NCBI GenBank assembly: GCA_963519305.1
Contig: CAUQMS010000011.1
Span: forward strand, 78,670 to 142,669
Direction: 5' to 3'
DNA: 64,000 bases
From: Ewingella sp963519305
Lineage (GTDB): Bacteria > Pseudomonadota > Gammaproteobacteria > Enterobacterales > Enterobacteriaceae
This document shows positions 9,171 to 17,022 of the stretch, piece by piece. The stretch's first letter is position 1. Each line of letters starts with the position of its first letter. The notes below the pieces were generated by a model. The model was given only the letters and a program-made list of their open reading frames with translations. It was not told where the DNA came from and searched no databases. The translations under genes and the position numbers were made by a program.

Positions 9171-9983
9171 TTAGCGCGTGGGCAAGGCGTGCAGCTGCGT
9201 GCAGAGCTGTGAGGCGGCCAGCATAATGCGCGGTCCGGCGCGGCTAAACCAGTCGGCGTCGACGGTCACGACCGGGACATTCAGGGCCGGTTGCCAGAAA
9301 GCCATTACGGTCTCTTTTTGTTGTTTTCCCCCACTGATGACAATAGCCTGTGGCTGACGGGATAAAACCTGCTCCCGGCTGACCTGAGGCCAGGGCGCAC
9401 GGCTGTCGGCGAAGATATTTTCAGCACCGCACAGCGATACAATTTCACTTTGCAACGTTTTTGAAGCGGCGGTGAACAGCGGTTGGGTGCCGAACTGAAT
9501 AAAGACTGGCAGCGGATTCGCACGGGCATATTGCTTCTTCAGGCTGTTGCGCTCCTGAAGGATCTGCAATGCTGCCTGTTTCGCGGCTTGCGGATCAGGA
9601 CTGTAAGCCGCCAGCTGCTCCAGTGCACCGGCCACCTGTTCGATAGTTTCAGGATCAAGATACAACACCGGGATCCCGAGCGACGCTATCTGATCCAGCG
9701 GACGCTGCGGGTTGCCGCCCCGCCACGCCAGCAAGAGATCCGGTTTCAATGCCAGCACGCGCTCGACATTCACCCCTTGCCAGCTGGCAACCTGCTCGAG
9801 TTTCTTCGCCTGCGGCGGGAAATCAGAATAGGCGCTGACGCCTACCAGCTGCTTACCCAGCCCGGCGGCGTAAGCCAGTTCAGTCAGATTCGGAGCCAAA
9901 CTCACAACGCGTTGTGCCGGTTGCGCTATGGCTGCCAGCGGCAGCCATAAACAGAACAACCAGCCTGAAACACGAGGGATCAT
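9171..9983 (-). CDS. btuF: Vitamin B12 ABC transporter periplasmic binding protein BtuF
   Basis: A 270-residue class III solute-binding protein that hands cobalamin to the BtuCD transporter. The signal peptide ends about AAIA/QPAQ (residues 20-21). The mature N-terminus RVVSLAPNLTELAYAAGLG and the block QGVNVERVLALKPDLLLAWRGGNP are typical of BtuF. The start ATG overlaps the stop of mtnN (TCAT at 9980-9983 on the forward strand), so it is the downstream, translationally coupled gene of an mtnN-btuF operon, as in E. coli. No terminator is obvious after it. Confidence 0.95.
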   Translation of the reverse strand: MIPRVSGWLFCLWLPLAAIAQPAQRVVSLAPNLTELAYAAGLGKQLVGVSAYSDFPPQAKKLEQVASWQGVNVERVLALKPDLLLAWRGGNPQRPLDQIASLGIPVLYLDPETIEQVAGALEQLAAYSPDPQAAKQAALQILQERNSLKKQYARANPLPVFIQFGTQPLFTAASKTLQSEIVSLCGAENIFADSRAPWPQVSREQVLSRQPQAIVISGGKQQKETVMAFWQPALNVPVVTVDADWFSRAGPRIMLAASQLCTQLHALPTR

Positions 9984-10687
9984 GCGTTGTCGCCGTTCGC
10001 CAGCGACTGCAACATGGCGTCAATCATCAGCGTTGACTGCTCGGCGGCCACCACCAGGAACTCTTCGAAGCTCAGGTGAGACTCGCTGTCAGCCACGTCA
10101 GAAATAGCGCGCACAACCACGAATGGCGTACCAAACAGATGGCACACATGGCCGATGGCCGCCGCTTCCATTTCCACCGCCGCAACGGTCGGGAAGGTTG
10201 CACGGATACGCGCCAGCGGAGCTGCACCGTTGATAAAGGCATCACCGCTGCACACCAGGCCGCGTACGGCATTCAGATCCAGCTGGCGAATACAGGTTTC
10301 AGCCAGTTCGATCAGCGTAGGATCCGCAGTGAAAGCCGCAGGGCAACCCGCCATCTGGCCGGGTTCATAACCGAACGCGGTGACGTCAGCATCGTGATAA
10401 CGCACTTCTTCGGACACCACGATATCGCCCACTTTCAGGGTTTTCGCCAGACCGCCCGCCGAACCGGTGTTGATCACCACGTCCGGTTTGCATAATTCCA
10501 GCAGCAAAGTCGTGCCCATCGCCGCAGAGACTTTACCGATGCCTGATTTCAGCAGCGCCACGTCAATGCCATGCAGCTGGCCGGTATAGATTTCGCATCC
10601 TGCGCGTTCGATGGTTTTACGGTTGATGATTTTTTCGCGCAGCAGGGTAACTTCCTGTTCCATTGCGCCAATGATGCCAACTTTCAT
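9980..10687 (-). CDS. mtnN: 5'-methylthioadenosine/S-adenosylhomocysteine nucleosidase
   Basis: A 235-residue nucleoside phosphorylase-fold enzyme (Pfs) that cleaves MTA and SAH to adenine and the thioribose or ribosyl-homocysteine product. It feeds methionine salvage and the AI-2 precursor pathway. Glu12 in GIIGAMEQEV, the ribose-binding VAAVEMEAAAIGHVC block and the catalytic Asp in VVRAISDVAD are all present. It is the first gene of the reverse-strand operon with btuF and is divergent from dgt, with 149 bases between the two start codons for promoters. Confidence 0.97.
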   Translation of the reverse strand: MKVGIIGAMEQEVTLLREKIINRKTIERAGCEIYTGQLHGIDVALLKSGIGKVSAAMGTTLLLELCKPDVVINTGSAGGLAKTLKVGDIVVSEEVRYHDADVTAFGYEPGQMAGCPAAFTADPTLIELAETCIRQLDLNAVRGLVCSGDAFINGAAPLARIRATFPTVAAVEMEAAAIGHVCHLFGTPFVVVRAISDVADSESHLSFEEFLVVAAEQSTLMIDAMLQSLANGDNA

Positions 10688-10836
10688 AGTTTTACTCGCA
10701 GATTGAGGAGGGAATTGACTGTTTTATAACAAGTCGGATACGCGATAGTCTATCATGGCTATTAACAAGTGATCATGCGTTGGGTTGCTGGCGGGAAGCC
10801 AGAAGAGTGCCTCGGTGGCTGAAAAGGGTAGGGAAC

Positions 10837-12354
10837 ATGTCCGGGATCGATTTTAAGAACAAATTCAATTTCCAGCGTCCTTTCAGTCCTGCGATTGAGG
10901 CGCGTGATGAATATGACGTGATACGCCAGTTTGAAAGCGACCGTGGGCGCATTATCAACTCGGCGGCGATCCGCCGGCTGCAACAGAAAACCCAGGTTTT
11001 CCCGCTGGAGAAAAATGCCGCGGTGCGCAGCCGCCTGACCCATTCTCTGGAAGTTCAGCAGGTCGGGCGTCATATTGCCAAAGAAATTTTACACCGCCTG
11101 CGCAAGCAGGGAAAACTCGATGTGCTCGGTTTAACCGATTTCACGGATCCCTTCGAAAGCGTGGTCGAAATGGCCTGCCTGATGCACGACATCGGCAATC
11201 CGCCGTTCGGTCATTTTGGCGAGTCGGCGATCAACAACTGGTTCGCCAGACGTATGGATATCTCCAGCTGCGGGCCGGTGCCGCAAAGTACCGACAGCTG
11301 CACGTTCAATTTCCTGCGCCTGCTGGAAGGAGAGGATCAGCTCAACCTGGTGCGCAGTAAAATCCGTCATGATTTATGTCATTTTGACGGCAATGCGCAG
11401 GCCATTCGGCTGGTCTTTACCTTACTGAAACTTAACCTGACGTTCTCGCAAACCGCCTGCATTCTGAAATATACCCGTCCGGCCTACTGGGCCGCACCGC
11501 TGCCGGAAAATCATGCTTATCTGATGAAGAAACCGGGCTTTTATCTGGCGGAAGAGCCGTTCATCGAACGCTTGCGCGAAGAGCTGGATATGGGCGAGTT
11601 CAGCCGTTTCCCGCTGACTTACATTATGGAAGCCGCGGATGACATCTCTTACTGCATTGCCGATCTGGAGGATGCCGTAGAGAAGAATATTTTCAGCGTG
11701 GAGCAGCTGTTTGAGCACCTGGAGCGCGAGTGGGGCGAAGGGATAAAAGGCGACTGGTTCGAAAAAGTGGTGCGCACGGCCTATCAGAAAATGAATAAGG
11801 CTAAAACGTTTCGCAATCCGGTGGATTATTTCTTCATGGAACTGCGGGTTCAAACTGTTAAACATCTGGTTCCGCACGCCGCCATTCGTTTCATTGATAA
11901 TCTGCCGGCCATATTTGAGGGTAGCTTTAATGAGGCGCTACTTGAGGATGTGAGTCAGGCTAATAGATTGTTAAAAATATATAAAAGCGTGGCGTTTAAG
12001 CATGTGTTTAATCATCACGAAGTTGAAGAGCTGGAATTACAAGGCTACCGGGTCATTAGCGGACTTCTGGATATTTATAGCCCGATTCTTGATATGCCAT
12101 TACAGGAATTCCGCCAACTGGTCAGCGACGATACGCACCGCCAGTATCCGATTGAAACCCGTCTCTTTCACAAGTTATCCGCCAAGCACCGTCTGGCCTA
12201 TAACGAAGCTGTCGCAAGACTTAGTCAGCAACCTGAAAATCAGCAGAAAATTGGTGAGTTTTATTACCGTGCCCGCATGATTCAGGATTATATCAGTGGC
12301 ATGACAGATCTTTACGCTTACGATGAATACCGTCGCCTGATGGCGGCCGAATAA
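10837..12354 (+). CDS. dgt: Deoxyguanosinetriphosphate triphosphohydrolase
   Basis: A 505-residue HD-domain enzyme that hydrolyses dGTP to deoxyguanosine and tripolyphosphate. The length equals E. coli Dgt when the ATG at 10837 (after GGGTAGGGA) is used; upstream in-frame codons from 10780 lack family similarity. The metal ligands are visible: His69 in RLTHSLEVQQVGR and His117-Asp118 in CLMHDIGNPPFGHFGE, plus ESDRGRIINSAAIRRLQQKTQVFPLE near the N-terminus. It is monocistronic, followed at once by a hairpin terminator. Confidence 0.96.
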   Translation: MSGIDFKNKFNFQRPFSPAIEARDEYDVIRQFESDRGRIINSAAIRRLQQKTQVFPLEKNAAVRSRLTHSLEVQQVGRHIAKEILHRLRKQGKLDVLGLTDFTDPFESVVEMACLMHDIGNPPFGHFGESAINNWFARRMDISSCGPVPQSTDSCTFNFLRLLEGEDQLNLVRSKIRHDLCHFDGNAQAIRLVFTLLKLNLTFSQTACILKYTRPAYWAAPLPENHAYLMKKPGFYLAEEPFIERLREELDMGEFSRFPLTYIMEAADDISYCIADLEDAVEKNIFSVEQLFEHLEREWGEGIKGDWFEKVVRTAYQKMNKAKTFRNPVDYFFMELRVQTVKHLVPHAAIRFIDNLPAIFEGSFNEALLEDVSQANRLLKIYKSVAFKHVFNHHEVEELELQGYRVISGLLDIYSPILDMPLQEFRQLVSDDTHRQYPIETRLFHKLSAKHRLAYNEAVARLSQQPENQQKIGEFYYRARMIQDYISGMTDLYAYDEYRRLMAAE

Positions 12355-12359
12355 TATAT

Positions 12360-12386
12360 CCGCCACCATTTTCGGGCGGTTTTTTG
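12360..12386 (+). terminator. Rho-independent terminator after dgt
   Basis: CCGCC (12360-12364) pairs with GGCGG (12375-12379) and is followed by seven T residues, starting six bases after the dgt stop. Confidence 0.85.
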
Positions 12387-12559
12387 CCAGCATTACCCGC
12401 CTGTCTTGGGCCGCCGCGCGGCAACGCGAATTATTTTTGGGCGTGCACTTGAATAGCCATCAACAAGACAGATATTTAATCCATGACGTCATTTGGTTAA
12501 AAAGTAGGCTTTTGTAAATAACCACAATAATTTTTTACCATTGTGATTTCGACCAAAAT

Positions 12560-12586
12560 GAACTTCGCGTTTTTAATAATATCTCA
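12560..12586 (+). promoter_or_regulatory. Sigma-E (RpoE) promoter of degP
   Basis: GAACTT at 12560-12565, a 16-base spacer and TCTCA at 12582-12586 match the sigma-E pattern (GGAACTT, about 16 bases, TCTGA). The spacing is the same as I recall for the E. coli degP promoter. It lies 80 bases upstream of the degP ATG and fits envelope-stress control of the protease. The rest of the 12387-12559 interval shows no clear feature. Confidence 0.8.
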
Positions 12587-12665
12587 GTACCACGACTACC
12601 AAGCAAGGTAACCGGCTACGGTTGCCACGTATAATTTTAAGAACTCATTAAAGAGATTACGACTG

Positions 12666-14111
12666 ATGAAAAAATCTACTCTATTCCTAAGCGCATTAGC
12701 GTTAAGTATTGGACTGGCTGTGGCCCCGGTTTCATCGGCGTTTGCCGCAGAAACGGCCTCTTCAAGCACAACTCAAGTTCCAAGTCTGGCGCCTATGCTG
12801 GAAAAAGTGATGCCTTCTGTGGTCAGTGTGAACGTTGAAGGCAGCGCAGAAGTGAAAACGCCACGCATGGGCCAGCAGTTCCAGCAGTTCTTCGGCCAGA
12901 ATTCGCCGCTGTGTCAGGACGGTTCGCCGTTCCAGGGCTCACCGGTCTGTCAGGGTCAGGGACAAGAAGGCTCACCGCAGGCACCTCAGCAGCAGAAAGA
13001 AGATTTCCGTGCGCTGGGTTCCGGTGTGATCATCGATGCCGATAAAGGCTATGTGGTGACCAACAACCACGTGGTGGATAACGCCACTAAAATCACCGTA
13101 CAGCTTAACGACGGCCGCAAATTTGAAGCGAAAGTGATCGGTAAAGATCCGCGCTCAGATATCGCGGTTATCCAGCTGATTGACGCGAAAAACCTGACGG
13201 CGATTAAAATCGCGGACTCCGAGCAGCTGCGCGTCGGTGACTACACGGTGGCTATCGGTAACCCATATGGTCTGGGCGAAACCGCAACGTCCGGTATCGT
13301 TTCTGCACTGGGACGTAGTGGCCTGAACATTGAAAACTACGAAAACTTTATCCAGACTGACGCCGCCATTAACCGTGGTAACTCCGGTGGTGCGCTGGTG
13401 AACCTTAACGGTGAGCTGATCGGTCTGAACACCGCGATCCTCGCGCCGGACGGCGGTAACATCGGTATCGGCTTTGCGATCCCAAGTAACATGGTGAAAA
13501 ACCTGTCCAAGCAGATGATCGAATTCGGTCAGGTGAAACGCGGTGAACTGGGCATTTTGGGTACTGAGCTGAACTCTGAGCTGGCGAAAGCCATGAAGGT
13601 TGACGCACAACGCGGTGCCTTTATCAGTCAGGTGATGCCGAAGTCTGCGGCGGAAAAAGCCGGTATTAAAGCGGGTGATGTGATCCTGAGCATGAACGGT
13701 AAACCGATCAGCAGCTTCGCGTCCTTCCGTGCCGATATTGGTACGCTGCCAATTGGGACCAAAGTGACTCTGGGCCTGCTGCGCGATGGCAAACCGGTGA
13801 ACGTTGATGTCACCATTGAGCAGAGCACGCAGACCGCGAAAGTCGATTCCGGCAATATTTATACCGGTATCGAAGGCGCGGAACTGAGCAACGGCCAGGC
13901 TGGCGATCAGAAAGGCGTGAAAGTGGATTCAGTGAAACCGGGCAGTGCTGCGGCACGCGTTGGCTTGAAAAAAGATGACGTGATCCTCGGTGTGAACCAG
14001 CAGAAGGTCACGAATCTGGGCGAACTGCGCAAAATCCTCGACAGCAAACCTTCCGTGCTGGCGCTGGATGTGCAACGCGGTGACACGTCGATCTACCTGT
14101 TAGCCCAGTAA
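12666..14111 (+). CDS. degP: Periplasmic serine endoprotease/chaperone DegP (HtrA)
   Basis: A 481-residue envelope protease that degrades or refolds misfolded periplasmic and outer-membrane proteins. The signal peptide ends about SAFA/AETA (residues 27-28). The trypsin-like triad is His135 (NNHVVD), Asp165 (RSDIAVI) and Ser240 (RGNSGGAL). A Q-rich loop at about 75-105 keeps the two cysteines (CQDGSPFQGSPVC) found in E. coli DegP. Two PDZ domains follow, at about 285-375 and 390-475. A sigma-E promoter lies upstream and a strong terminator follows. In E. coli the next gene is cdaR; here it is a glycerate kinase. Confidence 0.97.
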   Translation: MKKSTLFLSALALSIGLAVAPVSSAFAAETASSSTTQVPSLAPMLEKVMPSVVSVNVEGSAEVKTPRMGQQFQQFFGQNSPLCQDGSPFQGSPVCQGQGQEGSPQAPQQQKEDFRALGSGVIIDADKGYVVTNNHVVDNATKITVQLNDGRKFEAKVIGKDPRSDIAVIQLIDAKNLTAIKIADSEQLRVGDYTVAIGNPYGLGETATSGIVSALGRSGLNIENYENFIQTDAAINRGNSGGALVNLNGELIGLNTAILAPDGGNIGIGFAIPSNMVKNLSKQMIEFGQVKRGELGILGTELNSELAKAMKVDAQRGAFISQVMPKSAAEKAGIKAGDVILSMNGKPISSFASFRADIGTLPIGTKVTLGLLRDGKPVNVDVTIEQSTQTAKVDSGNIYTGIEGAELSNGQAGDQKGVKVDSVKPGSAAARVGLKKDDVILGVNQQKVTNLGELRKILDSKPSVLALDVQRGDTSIYLLAQ

Positions 14112-14137
14112 TGTTGGCGGCTTCGCCGCGATTCACT

Positions 14138-14164
14138 AAGGCACGCTTCGGCGTGCCTTTTTTA
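14138..14164 (+). terminator. Rho-independent terminator after degP
   Basis: AAGGCACGC-TTCG-GCGTGCC forms a tetraloop hairpin followed by TTTTTT, 26 bases after the degP stop. Confidence 0.92.
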
Positions 14165-14288
14165 TGCAAAAATATCGCTTCCGCCGCACACAGAAACCAG
14201 CAGCAGACTGACTGCTTTTGTGATGCAGACTATGATTAAGAATAGGTACTGTCGATGACAATGCTGAACTTGTTGAAACAGGAGCTAT

Positions 14289-15428
14289 ATGAAAATAGTG
14301 ATCGCACCGGACTCATACAAAGAAAGTTTGTCTGCTTTGGACGTGGCAAAAGCCATTGAAAGTGGGTTTCGCGAAATATTCCCAGACGCCGAGTACGTAA
14401 AACTGCCGGTTGCCGATGGCGGAGAAGGCACGGTTGAAGCGATGGTAGCGGCGACCGGCGGCCGCGTGGTGAAGGTTAACGTCACCGGCCCGCTCGGGGA
14501 TCCTCTGGAGGCATTTTTCGGCTTGTCCGGGGATGAGACCGTGGCCTTTATCGAAATGGCGGCTGCCAGCGGGCTGGAAAGTGTACCCGGCGGCAAACGT
14601 AATCCTCTCAAAACCACCTCTTTCGGCACCGGTGAACTGATCCTTGCCGCGCTGGACTGCGGTGTGAAGCACTGCATTATTGGTATCGGCGGGAGTGCGA
14701 CAAACGACGGCGGAGCCGGCATGGTGCAGGCGCTCGGCGCAACACTGCTGACCAAAGAAGGTGAACAGATTGGCTATGGCGGCGGTGAGCTGGCGAAACT
14801 CGACAGCATTGATATCAGCGGGCTGGATCCGCGCATTAAAAACTGCCGCTTTGAGGTAGCCTGCGATGTGACCAATCCGCTGACCGGCAAGCACGGGGCT
14901 TCGGCAGTGTTTGGCCCGCAAAAAGGGGCGACGCCGGAGATGGTGGGGCAGCTCGACGGTTATCTCCGCCACTATGCAGACGTGATCCGCCGTGACCTGA
15001 ATATTGATGTCGATAATATTCCGGGCGGCGGCGCGGCGGGGGGCATGGGCGCGGCGCTGCATGCTTTTTGCAAGGCAGACCTGCGCCAGGGGATTGAAAT
15101 CGTCACCGAAGCGCTCGGTCTGGATGCGCTGGTCAAAGACGCGACGCTGGTGATCACCGGCGAAGGGCGCATCGACAGCCAGAGCATTAACGGCAAGGTA
15201 CCCATTGGCGTGGCGCGGGTCGCCAAGCGTTATAACAAACCGGTGATTGGTATCGGCGGCAGCCTGACGAAAGATGTCGAGGTGGTGTTTGATCACGGTC
15301 TGGACGCGGTGTTCAGCGTGCTATACAGCATCTGCACGCTGGAGGAGGCGCTGGAGAACGCGACCGACAATTTGCGCAAGACGGCACGGAATATCGCGGC
15401 CACCATCAGGCTGGCGCAAAATTTGTAG
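14289..15428 (+). CDS. Glycerate 2-kinase (GarK/GlxK family)
   Basis: A 379-residue kinase that phosphorylates D-glycerate to 2-phosphoglycerate, the last step of glucarate, galactarate and glyoxylate breakdown. Diagnostic segments are MKIVIAPDSYKESLSALDVA, PVADGGEGTVEAMVAATGG, IGIGGSATNDGGAGMVQALG and ITGEGRIDSQSINGKVPIGVA, covering the full length of the family. Its start follows AGGAGC. It is bounded by terminators on both sides, so it is a single-gene unit. Neither the dehydratase/aldolase/reductase steps nor the CdaR regulator is nearby, so its inducer is not evident. I cannot tell garK from glxK by eye. Confidence 0.93.
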   Translation: MKIVIAPDSYKESLSALDVAKAIESGFREIFPDAEYVKLPVADGGEGTVEAMVAATGGRVVKVNVTGPLGDPLEAFFGLSGDETVAFIEMAAASGLESVPGGKRNPLKTTSFGTGELILAALDCGVKHCIIGIGGSATNDGGAGMVQALGATLLTKEGEQIGYGGGELAKLDSIDISGLDPRIKNCRFEVACDVTNPLTGKHGASAVFGPQKGATPEMVGQLDGYLRHYADVIRRDLNIDVDNIPGGGAAGGMGAALHAFCKADLRQGIEIVTEALGLDALVKDATLVITGEGRIDSQSINGKVPIGVARVAKRYNKPVIGIGGSLTKDVEVVFDHGLDAVFSVLYSICTLEEALENATDNLRKTARNIAATIRLAQNL

Positions 15429-15448
15429 TCAGTGCTTTGGCGCGGCAG

Positions 15449-15484
15449 AACCGGCACCGGAATAAATCTGTGCCGGTTTTTTAT
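15449..15484 (+). terminator. Rho-independent terminator after the glycerate kinase gene
   Basis: AACCGGCAC (15449-15457) pairs with GTGCCGGTT (15470-15478), followed by a T tract. Confidence 0.88.
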
Positions 15485-15570
15485 TTGCTATCTGCACCTT
15501 TACCCCGGCTTGTCTGCTGCGTTAGGTTTGGGTATTGAACATGTGACGACGCTGATAATGGAAACCTTTT

Positions 15571-16932
15571 ATGTCCAAGCCTGATTTCTCCGAGCCTTAT
15601 GATTTTTCTGAACTCTATGATTTATCCTCGCTGTATGACTTTTCCACTCAGCCCGTGAATACGCAGACCAAAGGTCTGGGCGTTCTGCCGGAGGAGCCCT
15701 GCATGGCGGATATCGGCGAACAGGGCTGGAACATTCTGCGTGAAGAGGTCAGCCTGCCGGTGGCGGTGTTGCTGGAAGAGCGCATCGAACATAATCTGTC
15801 GTGGATGCGTGAATTCATCAGCCGCTATAAGCTGAAGCTGGCCCCGCACGGAAAAACCACCATGAGCCCGGAGCTGTATCAGTTACAGCTGGACTACGGT
15901 GCCTGGGGGATCACGCTGGCGACCGCGCCGCAGGTCAATGCCGCGTTCCAGCATGGCGTGCGGCGGGTGATCATGGCAAACCAGCTGACCGGCAAAGCCA
16001 ATATGGCGATTATCGCCGGGCTGCTGGCCCGCGACAGTGAGTTTGATTTCACCTGTATTGTGGACTCTGCCGCTAACGTGGATGCGCTGGGCGACTATTT
16101 CGCCGCGTGTGGCAAAACGCTGCGCGTGCTGCTGGAATATGGCGTGATGGGAGGGCGCACCGGCGTGCGCAATGCTGAACAGGAACAACAGGTGTTGGAG
16201 GCTATCCGGCGCTGGCCGACGTCTATCCAACTGGTGGGAGTGGAAATTTACGAAGGGGTCATTGACGAAGAAGCGCCGATCCGCGCTTTCCTACAACACG
16301 TCATGAACCGTACAGAGGCACTGGCACAGGCTGGTCAGTTTGCTGAGCCGACGGTGATCCTCACCGGTGCAGGCTCGGCGTGGTATGACGTGGTGGCCGA
16401 AGAGTTCAGCCGAAGCGACAGATATTTGGATGAGGCACAACGTTTCACTCTCGAGGTTATCCTGCGTTCCGGTTGCTACCTGACGCACGACGCCGGGATA
16501 TATGAGAAAGCGAATCAGCGCATTCAGGAGCAAAATCCGGTGGCCCGCGAAATGAACAGCAGCCTGCAGCCGGCGTTGCAGGTGTGGGCCTATGTACAAT
16601 CTTTGCCGGAGCCGGGCAGGGCAATTATCGGGCTTGGAAAGCGGGATGCCGGAGGCGACGCAGGTTTCCCGGTAGCCGCCGGGCATTTCCGTCCTGCTAC
16701 TGCACATTCGGCGGGATATACCACGGTGGTTCCAGCTGATAAGCGCTGGGAAATAACCAAGATGATGGATCAACACGCTTTTGTGTCACTGCCGCAGGAT
16801 GCCGATATTCAGGTGGGTGACATGCTGTTATTTGATATTTCACACCCTTGCCTGACTTTTGATAAATGGCGTCAGCTGCTGCGGGTGAACGAACAGTGGG
16901 ACGTGACCGGTGCGGTGACCACCTGGTTCTGA
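15571..16932 (+). CDS. PLP-dependent amino-acid deaminase / D-serine dehydratase-like protein (fold type III)
   Basis: A 453-residue alanine-racemase-fold PLP enzyme of the D-threonine aldolase / eukaryotic-type D-serine dehydratase (DSD1) group. The Schiff-base lysine is probably Lys95 in LAPHGKTTMSPEL. The C-terminal His425 and Cys427 (DISHPCLTF) match the Zn ligands of DSD1-type dehydratases. PLP-phosphate-type loops include GGRTGVR and LTGAGSAWYD. The likely reaction is deamination or dehydration of a D-amino acid or beta-hydroxy amino acid; the substrate is unknown. The first 25 residues contain a hexapeptide tandem repeat not expected in this family. The gene is a lone unit between terminators. 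Confidence 0.85.
   Translation: MSKPDFSEPYDFSELYDLSSLYDFSTQPVNTQTKGLGVLPEEPCMADIGEQGWNILREEVSLPVAVLLEERIEHNLSWMREFISRYKLKLAPHGKTTMSPELYQLQLDYGAWGITLATAPQVNAAFQHGVRRVIMANQLTGKANMAIIAGLLARDSEFDFTCIVDSAANVDALGDYFAACGKTLRVLLEYGVMGGRTGVRNAEQEQQVLEAIRRWPTSIQLVGVEIYEGVIDEEAPIRAFLQHVMNRTEALAQAGQFAEPTVILTGAGSAWYDVVAEEFSRSDRYLDEAQRFTLEVILRSGCYLTHDAGIYEKANQRIQEQNPVAREMNSSLQPALQVWAYVQSLPEPGRAIIGLGKRDAGGDAGFPVAAGHFRPATAHSAGYTTVVPADKRWEITKMMDQHAFVSLPQDADIQVGDMLLFDISHPCLTFDKWRQLLRVNEQWDVTGAVTTWF
15583..15645 (+). repeat. In-frame hexapeptide tandem repeat at the N-terminus of the fold-III PLP enzyme
   Basis: Residues 5-25 read DFSEPY, DFSELY, DLSSLY, DFS: three and a half copies of the unit D-[FL]-S-[ES]-[LP]-Y encoded by about 18-bp repeats. 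The copies differ at several third positions, so this is an old or selected repeat, not a fresh slippage tract. Alternative downstream starts (for example the ATG at 15703) would remove it, so it could also lie partly in the 5' leader. Confidence 0.8.
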
Positions 16933-16951
16933 ACCGTTCAATAATGTCTGT

Positions 16952-16997
16952 AAAAAAGCCCGGCCCTTTATACGCAATGAAGGGCCGGGCTTTTTAC
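16952..16997. terminator. Bidirectional terminator between the PLP enzyme and PTS IIC genes
   Basis: AAAAAAGCCCGGCCCTT pairs with AAGGGCCGGGCTTTTT. The stem is long and GC-rich, with A and T tracts on both sides, and serves the two convergent genes. Confidence 0.92.
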
Positions 16998-17022
16998 TGG
17001 GCATTTTTTACATCATGTCGCG

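Noticed and set aside
10688..10836. Searched for a cobalamin riboswitch or B12 box before mtnN-btuF
   Set aside because: The gap is only 149 bases and shows no B12-box-like sequence; btuF is coupled to mtnN instead.
10780..10836. In-frame extension of dgt upstream to 10780
   Set aside because: The 19 extra residues are not family-like, whereas the ATG at 10837 gives the exact expected length and has a ribosome site.
12481..12540. Possible CpxR boxes upstream of degP
   Set aside because: Only single GTAAA-like half-sites (for example 12514-12518) are visible; the tandem spacing needed for CpxR is absent.
14313..15296. A 327-codon reverse-strand frame inside the glycerate kinase gene
   Set aside because: It is a shadow of a strong forward gene with clear family motifs.
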